Assembly (NCBI GenBank): GCA_019310965.1
Contig: JAFDDG010000018.1
Location: forward strand, 1-53,280
Reading direction: 5' to 3'
Length of the DNA: 53,280 nt
From: Deltaproteobacteria bacterium
GTDB lineage: Bacteria; Myxococcota_A; UBA9160; SMWR01
Shown here piece by piece: positions 47,135 to 53,280 of the stretch. The translations under genes and the position numbers were made by a program. The notes beneath the pieces are model-generated. The model was not told the DNA's origin. It saw nothing but the letters and a program-made list of their open reading frames with translations, and did no database searches. Position 1 is the first letter of the stretch. Each line of letters begins with the position of its first letter.

Positions 47135-48951
47135 GCACCCTTGCGCCGGACGCGCTCGAGAAAGATCTCGTCGAACGTCCCGGGCCTCAGCAGCTTCGCG
47201 AACGCGTCGGCCGGCACCGCCGGGCTGAACAGAAAGCCCTGCACGACCCGACAGCCGTGGCTCGCCAGGAGGTCGAGCTGCTCGATGGTCTCGACCCCCT
47301 CCGCAACCACTCCGAGGTCGAGAGTCTTCGCGATCGAGAGGATCGCCGCGGTGATCGCCGCGTCGTCGGCGTCGACCGCAATGTCGCGCACGAACGAACG
47401 ATCGATCTTCAGGGTATCGACCGGCATCCGTTTGAGATAGCTGAGGGAGGAGAAGCCGGTTCCGAAATCGTCGAGCGAGAGATCGACGCCGATTTCCTTG
47501 AGGTCCTCCAGCACCTCGATCGCCGAGGCCTCGTCGCGCATGAAGGCGGTCTCGGTGAGCTCGATGCCGAGGTGCGCGGGCTGCAGACCCGTCTCCCAAA
47601 GAGTGCGCACAATCGTGTCGCGCAGCTGACTCTGCACCAACTGGTGCGCGGAAATGTTCACCATCACCCGCACCGGCGAATCCTCGCGCTGCCAGGCCAC
47701 CGCATCGCGGCAGGCAGTCTCGAGTACCCAGCTGCCGATCGGAGCGATGAGACCGGTCTCTTCGGCCAGGGAGATGATCTCGCATGCGGGCACCGCGCCG
47801 AGCTCCGGGTCCGTCCAGCGCAGCAGCGCCTCCACCCCCGTGATGCAGCGCCTTTCGATGTCCAGCACCGGCTGGTAGTGCACCTCGAGGCACCCGTTCT
47901 CGAAGGCGCAGCGCAGCTTGCACTCGAGGTCGAGCCGCCGAACGGCCGCGGTACCCAGCGTCTGGCTGTAGAACTGGTAGTTGTTGCGGCCCAGCGACTT
48001 GGCCTTGAACATCGCCGCGTCGGCACTGCGGATCAACACATCCTGGTCGGCGCCATCGCGCGGGAAGACAGAGATCCCGATGCTGGCGGTGACCCAGTAG
48101 TCACGACCCCTCAGCTCATACGGCGCCGCCAGGGTCTCCAGCAGTTCCTGCGCCGCCTTGGCTGGTGTGTAGCCATGCCCGGTGTCCTGCAGCATCACGA
48201 CGAACTCGTCTCCACCGAGGCGCGCGAGCATGTCCGACTTGCGCACGCGATTGGCGAGCCGGCCGGCGACCTGGCAGATCAGCTCGTCGCCCACCGAGTG
48301 GCCAAGGGTGTCGTTGATGTGCTTGAAGCCGTCGAGGTCCAGAAAGAGCAGCGCCAGCTGGGTGCCGCGGCGCTCCGCCAAGGCCAGGGAGCGGGCGAGC
48401 AATAGCTGGAATGCGCTGCGATTCGCCAGACGAGTCAGAGCATCGTGGGTCGCCAGGAAGCGGGCCTGCTCACCCGCTTCGCGCAGCTGCTGCAGCTGGC
48501 GGTGACGCTCGATGGCGTGTCGCAGGGCACGCCCCAGGGAAGCCGGCTCGATCTCGCTGCGAACGACGACATCCTGCACGCCGATGCGCAGGGCCTGCAG
48601 CGCCTGGGCCGCGTCGTCGGAATCTGCCAACACGAGCACGGGCACTTGCGTGGCGACCTCCGTCACGCTCTCGAGCGTCCCGATTCCGTCCAGATCCGAG
48701 GGGCCGAAGTCCCAGAGCAGCGCATCGAACGGTTCGTTCGCATGACGCTCGAGGGCTTCCGAGAGGCACCGGCTGTGCACGACCTCGAACGGCGCGTCCC
48801 GCAGCTGGGCCAGCAGACTGGCGACCTCCCGGGCGCGCTCCGCGGCTTCGCCCACCAGGACCACGCGAATCCGCCCGACGACGTCCGGGTTGGGTTCGAA
48901 AGCGTACATATCGCCGGCGGCACTCCTCGAAGCGTGGGCAAATACACCCAT
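47122..48951 (-). CDS. Receiver-like/GGDEF/EAL cyclic-di-GMP protein
   Basis: The product has up to 609 residues; ATG 48909 (MYAFEPNPDVVGRIRV) may be the true start. The N-terminal ~150 residues look like a degenerate receiver (IRVVLVGEAAERAREV, ALLWDFGPSDLDG). The GGDEF domain has intact LARLGGDEFVVM, so diguanylate cyclase activity is possible. The EAL domain has VEALLRW, NISAHQL, IELTE, LDDFGTGFSSL and VVAEGVE, all consistent with an active phosphodiesterase. Which activity dominates is unknown. It is divergent from a bactofilin, with 149 bp between them. Confidence 0.92.
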   Translation of the reverse strand: MGVFAHASRSAAGDMYAFEPNPDVVGRIRVVLVGEAAERAREVASLLAQLRDAPFEVVHSRCLSEALERHANEPFDALLWDFGPSDLDGIGTLESVTEVATQVPVLVLADSDDAAQALQALRIGVQDVVVRSEIEPASLGRALRHAIERHRQLQQLREAGEQARFLATHDALTRLANRSAFQLLLARSLALAERRGTQLALLFLDLDGFKHINDTLGHSVGDELICQVAGRLANRVRKSDMLARLGGDEFVVMLQDTGHGYTPAKAAQELLETLAAPYELRGRDYWVTASIGISVFPRDGADQDVLIRSADAAMFKAKSLGRNNYQFYSQTLGTAAVRRLDLECKLRCAFENGCLEVHYQPVLDIERRCITGVEALLRWTDPELGAVPACEIISLAEETGLIAPIGSWVLETACRDAVAWQREDSPVRVMVNISAHQLVQSQLRDTIVRTLWETGLQPAHLGIELTETAFMRDEASAIEVLEDLKEIGVDLSLDDFGTGFSSLSYLKRMPVDTLKIDRSFVRDIAVDADDAAITAAILSIAKTLDLGVVAEGVETIEQLDLLASHGCRVVQGFLFSPAVPADAFAKLLRPGTFDEIFLERVRRKGAQAS

Positions 48952-49100
48952 TTATGTATCGGACGGACACCGGCGGAACTGAGCCAATCGTGCGGTAGGC
49001 GTCCAGCGCCAACGTTCAAGTCCAGCACACGCGGAGCCGATGCACATGCACGGGCCGGCAAGACCGCCGGCAGATCGCCGATTCGCAGGAGGTTCTCGGG

Positions 49101-49580
49101 ATGGCTCAGGAAGGCAGGGCTTGGGTTCGAAAGCGCATCGACGCAGCGGCGAGCGGGCCGCGCGAAGCGGCGGAGGGGTTCGCGGCAACCTTCATCGACC
49201 ACGGAGCCGATTTCGACGGCATCCTGCGCCTCACGGAGAGCTTCCGCATCGACGGCGAGTTCCGCGGCAGCATCGAGAGCCGGTCCATCGTGACCGTGGG
49301 GGAGTCCGCCGGCATCGAAGCCCACGTGCGGGCTCGCGACGTGATCGTCGCCGGTGCGGTCGTCGGCAACATCACGGCAACCCGCCAGCTCACGCTGCGC
49401 GGCACTGCACGCGTTCACGGCAACATCGAGACACCGAGCCTCGAGATCGAGCGCGGCGCGATGCTCAACGGCTCCACGAGCATGGTGCGTCCAGAAGTGG
49501 CAGCTCGCCGCGGCGCACGAGCCGCGACTTCGCCCGAGACCAGGCCCGCGCCCCGAATGCAACCGAGCAGCGCCTCGTAG
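49101..49580 (+). CDS. Bactofilin-family cytoskeletal protein
   Basis: The 159-residue protein starts at ATG 49101 with AGGAGG upstream. The central region (about 35-125) is a run of short Val/Ile/Gly repeats (FDGILRLTESFRIDGEFRGSI, IVTVGESAGIEAHVRARDVIVAGAVVGNI, LTLRGTARVHGNIETPSLEIERGAMLNG), the right-handed beta-helix of bactofilins. The C-terminal tail is basic and disordered. Bactofilins polymerise without nucleotides and localise wall or polarity proteins. No peptidase partner lies next to it. Confidence 0.88.
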   Translation: MAQEGRAWVRKRIDAAASGPREAAEGFAATFIDHGADFDGILRLTESFRIDGEFRGSIESRSIVTVGESAGIEAHVRARDVIVAGAVVGNITATRQLTLRGTARVHGNIETPSLEIERGAMLNGSTSMVRPEVAARRGARAATSPETRPAPRMQPSSAS

Positions 49581-49666
49581 CGCCCCCGGTACCTACCCGA
49601 AACGGCACTCCGGCGCCCCTGCGCCGACCCACTGCTCCCGAGCACGGGGCGTGATAGGGTCCGGCC

Positions 49667-50452
49667 ATGAGCATGCAATTCGACCTCAGCGGTCGCCGAA
49701 TTCTCGTCGTCGGCGCATCGTCGGGCGTGGGACTCGAAACGGGTCGGATCGCCAGTGCAGCCGGAGCCCGGGTCGCCTTCGCCGCCCGACGTGAAGACCG
49801 CGTGCGCGAGGCCGCAGCGGCGGCGCCGGGAGAGGCCATCGGCCTGCGCTGCGACGTGTGCGACGCCGACGCTTGTCGCGGCGCGATCGAGGCCGCGCTG
49901 GAGGCATTCGGCGGCCTCGACGCGCTGGTCTACGCGACCGGCATGGCGCCCCTCACCCTCCTGACCGACGCGACCCAGGAACAGTGGCGCAACGTCTTCG
50001 ACACGAACGTGATCGGCGCCTCGCTGGTCACCGCCGCCGCACTCCCGGCGCTGCAGGCGAGCCATGGGCGCGCGGTCTACATCTCGTCGTACTCCGTACG
50101 CCAGCCCCTGCCCGCCCTCGGGCTCTACCGCGTCTCGAAGGTCGCACTGGACGGCTTGATCGAGTCGTGGCGCATCGAGCACCCCGATGTCGACTTCACC
50201 CGGGCGATACTCGGCAACACGATGGACACCGAGTTCGCCCAGAACTGGAGCGAGGAAGAGACGGCGGAGGCGGCCCGGGTCTGGGTCGAACGCAACCTGT
50301 TTCCCGCCGCCAACCTGATGCCCGTGCGCGCCGCCGCCGAGGCGCTGGTCGCCGTGCTCGCCACCGAGGGCTACGTCGACGACATCGCCATCATGCCGCG
50401 CACCCGCGACGGCTCGCCGTTCGCGGAGCACGAGTCCCTCAAGACCGGCTGA
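49667..50452 (+). CDS. SDR-family oxidoreductase
   Basis: The 261-residue classical SDR has VVGASSGVGLETGR (cofactor motif), YATGMAP where NNAG is usual, and ISSYSVRQPLPALGLYRVSKVAL with Ser, Tyr and Lys. The C-terminal part (LGNTMDTEFAQNWSEEE) is longer and less like FabG, so the substrate is probably not an acyl-ACP. It appears to stand alone between the bactofilin and recQ. Confidence 0.88.
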   Translation: MSMQFDLSGRRILVVGASSGVGLETGRIASAAGARVAFAARREDRVREAAAAAPGEAIGLRCDVCDADACRGAIEAALEAFGGLDALVYATGMAPLTLLTDATQEQWRNVFDTNVIGASLVTAAALPALQASHGRAVYISSYSVRQPLPALGLYRVSKVALDGLIESWRIEHPDVDFTRAILGNTMDTEFAQNWSEEETAEAARVWVERNLFPAANLMPVRAAAEALVAVLATEGYVDDIAIMPRTRDGSPFAEHESLKTG

Positions 50453-50566
50453 GCGCGCCTTCGACTCCCGACAGGGCTGCGGGCCGGCAGCGATCTCGAG
50501 GGCGGTCGACACGCCCGCTGGGTCACGGCGGCCGAGCGCACCTCGCGACTGGCCGGCACCGGCGGG

Positions 50567-52534
50567 ATGGCGCATCGTCTGCGCGCACCCCGGTCCCGAC
50601 GAGCTGAACGGTTGCCCTCCCTAGAAGACCCCTCCTCCTTCGATCTCGACGCCGCACTCGAGCGCTTCGGGCACCGCGCATTTCGCCCGGGCCAGCGCAC
50701 CGCCATCGAAACCCTGCTCGCGCGCGGACGCATGCTGTACGTGGCACCGACCGGCGGCGGCAAAAGCCTCGCCTATCAGCTTCCTGCCAGTCTGCTGCCG
50801 GGCACGACGCTGGTCGTCTCGCCGCTGATCGCGCTGATGCACGACCAGGTCGCTGCGCTCGAGCGCAGCGACCTGCCGGCGACGTATCTCGCCTCGACAC
50901 TCGAGGCGAGGGAGATCAGTCGCCGCATCGTCGCCCTGGCACGAGGCGACTTCCGCATCGCGTACGTCGCGCCCGAACGCCTCGCGCTTCCCGCCTTTCG
51001 CGAGCTGCTGCAGCAGCTCGACTGTCCCCTAGTGGCCGTGGACGAGGCACACTGCATCAGCGAATGGGGCCACGATTTTCGGCCCGAGTACCACCAGATC
51101 GGCGACGTGCTCCGGGCGCTTCCCGGAGCGCGGGTGTTGGCGTGCACGGCGACCGCGACACCCCTGGTGCGAGATGAAATCCTCGCCAAGCTCGGGCTCG
51201 CGGCCGACACGCCCCAGCTCGTGCACGGCTTCGCGCGCCCGAATCTGTCGCTGCGCGCAGCCGAGGTGACGGGCAAGCGCGATCGCGAGCTGCGGGTCGA
51301 CGCGGCGCTGGTCGAGGCACTCGGCGCACCGGAGGCCGAGACCGTCGGCAAGGCCATCGTCTATGCTCCGACGCGGCGCGGCACCGAAGCCGAAGCCGCG
51401 CGCCTCGACGCCGCCGGCCGGCGAGCACGCTTCTATCACGCGGGGCTCTCGGGCGAGGAACGCACCGACGTGCACCTCGCGTTCAGCAGGGGCGCGCTCG
51501 ACTGCGTGGTGGCGACCAACGCATTTGGCATGGGCATCGACGAGCCCGACGTGCGCGCCGTGATTCACCTGGGCCCACCCGGCTCGATCGAGGCCTACTA
51601 CCAGGAGGTCGGACGCGCCGGACGCGACGGGCAAGCGGCACTCGGACTGCTGCTCTACGCCGGCAACGACCTGCCGCTGCGGCGGGCGCTGCTCGAACGC
51701 GACGGCGGAGGTGAGACCAAGGATCTGGACATCGTCGAACACAAGTGGCAGCTCTTCCTCGAGCTCATTCGCTGGGCCGAGGGCGGCAGCTGCCGCCACG
51801 ACGCCATCCTGCGCTACTTCAGCGACGAAGCCGAGACCCTCGCCGGCTGTGGCATCTGCGACGTTTGTCGGCGCCTGGCACAGGGGCCCGACGTCTCCGA
51901 CTTCGAGCCCGAGATCGTCACCGAGATCGTGCGCAAGGCGCTCTCGGGGGTCGCACGGGTGACTGGACGCTTCGGCATGGCCGCGGCGGTGAAGCTGCTG
52001 CGCGGCGAGAGCGATCCGCGCCTCGAACGCGCCGGGCTCGAAGGAGTCTCGACCTTCGGCGTGCTGGCGGAGCACCGGGCCGAGTGGCTCACGCGCGTCC
52101 TGCGCCGCTGCGTCACCGCCGGCTTCGTCGGCTTCGCCGGAGACGAGCGCCCTGTCGTGGTGCTCACAGAGACGGGCCGCGGCGTGATGCGCGCCGAGCG
52201 CCCGGCGCGCATCGTGCTGCCGCCGCTTCGCAGCGAGCGCGTGCCGGGACGCAGCCGCGGCCAACCCCTCGCCGCACCCGACGCAGCGGCAACCCCGGGC
52301 GAAGCGGCGCTCTTCGACGCGCTGCGCGCCCACCGCCTCGAGGTGTCGCGCGGCCTCGGCGTGCCCCCCTACGTAGTGGCCCACGACCGCACGCTGCACG
52401 GCCTCGCCCGGGAGCGCCCCCGCAGCACCGAGGAGCTGCTGCTGATCGACGGCATCGGCCCCGCCAAGGCCGGGAAGTTCGGTCAGGGTTTTCTCGACGT
52501 GGTGCGGCACCACGACAACGAGAGCAGTGGCTGA
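50567..52534 (+). CDS. recQ: RecQ-family ATP-dependent DNA helicase
   Basis: The 655-residue protein has FRPGQRTAIETLL (motif 0), APTGGGKSLAYQLPA (motif I), VDEAHCISEWGHDFRPEY (motif II, DEAH, and the aromatic loop), ACTATATP (motif III), FGMGIDEPDVRAVIHLGPPGSIEAYYQEVGRAGRDG (motifs V-VI), a RecQ zinc site ending CGICDVC, a winged-helix region and a C-terminal HRDC-like domain (LRAHRLEVSRGLGVPPYVV...LLLIDGIGPAKAGKFGQGFL). It unwinds recombination and replication intermediates 3'-5'. The start at ATG 50567 may be too far upstream; the first ~25 residues are basic and nonconserved. Confidence 0.94.
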   Translation: MAHRLRAPRSRRAERLPSLEDPSSFDLDAALERFGHRAFRPGQRTAIETLLARGRMLYVAPTGGGKSLAYQLPASLLPGTTLVVSPLIALMHDQVAALERSDLPATYLASTLEAREISRRIVALARGDFRIAYVAPERLALPAFRELLQQLDCPLVAVDEAHCISEWGHDFRPEYHQIGDVLRALPGARVLACTATATPLVRDEILAKLGLAADTPQLVHGFARPNLSLRAAEVTGKRDRELRVDAALVEALGAPEAETVGKAIVYAPTRRGTEAEAARLDAAGRRARFYHAGLSGEERTDVHLAFSRGALDCVVATNAFGMGIDEPDVRAVIHLGPPGSIEAYYQEVGRAGRDGQAALGLLLYAGNDLPLRRALLERDGGGETKDLDIVEHKWQLFLELIRWAEGGSCRHDAILRYFSDEAETLAGCGICDVCRRLAQGPDVSDFEPEIVTEIVRKALSGVARVTGRFGMAAAVKLLRGESDPRLERAGLEGVSTFGVLAEHRAEWLTRVLRRCVTAGFVGFAGDERPVVVLTETGRGVMRAERPARIVLPPLRSERVPGRSRGQPLAAPDAAATPGEAALFDALRAHRLEVSRGLGVPPYVVAHDRTLHGLARERPRSTEELLLIDGIGPAKAGKFGQGFLDVVRHHDNESSG

Positions 52535-52606
52535 AGCGGCGCTCTCGCGACCTGTTAGACTCGGCCGCCCGTGCCGCACGCGGCCGGCCTCGACCCAGGA
52601 GATTGC

Positions 52607-53280
52607 ATGAGTTCGCTGCGCTTCGGTGTGAACTTCGGCTATTGGCAAGCGCAACCGCCGCCGAACTTCGTCGAGGTCTCCCAGGAGGCCGAGCGGCTCG
52701 GTTTTCACTCGGCCTGGACCGCCGAGTCGTGGGGCAACGACGCCTTCACCTTCGCCGCCTGGATCGCCGCGCACACGACAACGCTGCAGGTCGGCACGGG
52801 CATCGTGCAGCTCTCGGCGCGCACGCCGGCGGCCGCAGCCATGCACACCCTCACCATCGACCACCTGTCGCAGGGACGCTTCAACCTGGGTCTCGGCGTC
52901 TCCGGTCCGCAGGTGGTGGAGGGCTGGTACGGGCAGCCCTTCAGCAAGCCGCTGGCGCGCACCCGCGAGTACATCGACATCATCCGCCAGGTGCTGCGGC
53001 GCGAAGCCCCGGTGACCAACGCCGGCCCGCACTACCCGCACTACCCGCTGCCCTACAGCGGCGAGGGCGCCTGGGGAATGGGCAAGCCGCTCAAGCCCAT
53101 CACCCACCCGCTGCGCGCCGATGTTCCCATCTACCTCGGCGCCGAGGGCCCGAAGAACGTCGCCCTCGCTGCGGAGCTCTGCGACGGCTGGCTGCCGCTC
53201 TGGTACTCGCCCTACAACGAAGAGGTGTACGCCGATTCGCTGAAGCAGGCCAAGCCCGGCTTCGACATCGTGCAGACGCT
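52607..53280 (+). CDS. LLM-class flavin/F420-dependent oxidoreductase (3' end outside window)
   Basis: It starts at ATG 52607 with AGGAG upstream, giving 224 codons to the window edge. The luciferase-like TIM-barrel signs are FGVNFGYW, EAERLGFHSAWTAESWGNDAFT, LQVGTGIVQLSARTPAAAAM, TIDHLSQGRFNLGLGVSGPQVVEGWYG and VPIYLGAEGPKNVALAAELCDGW. The GTGI and GLGVSGPQ motifs are common in actinobacterial- and deltaproteobacterial-type F420-dependent members, but FMN-dependent use cannot be excluded. The substrate is unknown. Confidence 0.9.
   Translation, partial: MSSLRFGVNFGYWQAQPPPNFVEVSQEAERLGFHSAWTAESWGNDAFTFAAWIAAHTTTLQVGTGIVQLSARTPAAAAMHTLTIDHLSQGRFNLGLGVSGPQVVEGWYGQPFSKPLARTREYIDIIRQVLRREAPVTNAGPHYPHYPLPYSGEGAWGMGKPLKPITHPLRADVPIYLGAEGPKNVALAAELCDGWLPLWYSPYNEEVYADSLKQAKPGFDIVQT

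Noticed and set aside
51029..53107. Minus-strand open frame of 692 codons
   Set aside because: It is a shadow spanning both recQ and the LLM oxidoreductase gene, crossing their intergenic gap without any domain of its own.

Overview
The window is GC-rich (roughly two-thirds G+C by eye), densely coded DNA. No rRNA, tRNA, CRISPR array, IS element or phage gene is visible. The gene mix suggests an uncultured deltaproteobacterial or myxobacterium-like bacterium: a three-gene PUFA (omega-3-type) synthase in the myxobacterial order ER / KS-MAT-ACP-KR-DH / KS-CLF-AT-DH-DH-acyltransferase, CaiB/BaiF CoA-transferases, an F420-type LLM oxidoreductase, a bactofilin and a GGDEF-EAL protein. This placement is inference; nothing here fixes the phylum.

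Left third (1-18.5 kb): ordinary housekeeping and accessory genes. In order they are a truncated beta-propeller-like membrane-anchored protein (minus, off the left edge), a class V aminotransferase, a DksA-type zinc finger/hemerythrin-like fusion, a minus-strand group (APC permease, Tat/lipobox HiPIP, MscS channel, alpha/beta hydrolase), an acetoacetate decarboxylase-like protein, a DUF523 protein facing it across a perfect hairpin, a HlyIII-type membrane protein, a rhomboid protease, a nitroreductase, a small helical unknown, an ABC-F ATPase, a PhyH dioxygenase coupled to a DUF1624-like membrane protein, a Gfo/Idh/MocA-SDR pair, and an alpha/beta-hydrolase-like protein.

Centre (18.6-37.3 kb): the main system. 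pfa1 (enoyl reductase), pfa2 and pfa3 form a minus-strand operon. Divergent from it is a two-gene unit of a FabR-like TetR repressor and an Sfp-type phosphopantetheinyl transferase. The roughly 370-bp divergent region is the most AT-rich part of the window. It holds a perfect 18-bp palindrome touching a TATAAT box, a second 16-bp inverted repeat containing the -35 of a second promoter, and a third, spaced inverted repeat. The synthase carries one ACP in total instead of the tandem array usual for this class. Its C-terminal acyltransferase has altered catalytic motifs (HX4E and QGTR). Together the genes look like a self-contained, regulated module: synthase, activating PPTase, lipid-sensing repressor and operators.

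Right third (37.5-53.3 kb): an HD-domain (MESH1-like) hydrolase, a UPF0270/YheU protein coupled to a TesB-like thioesterase, a hybrid sensor histidine kinase, an MFS transporter, an enoyl-CoA hydratase, a small ORF, tandem CaiB/BaiF CoA-transferases followed by an apparent nitroreductase remnant, a GGDEF-EAL protein divergent from a bactofilin, an SDR, a RecQ helicase, and an LLM oxidoreductase running off the right edge. The CoA-transferases, hydratase, thioesterase, SDRs and LLM enzyme suggest lipid or xenobiotic acyl-CoA catabolism, but no single pathway can be assigned.
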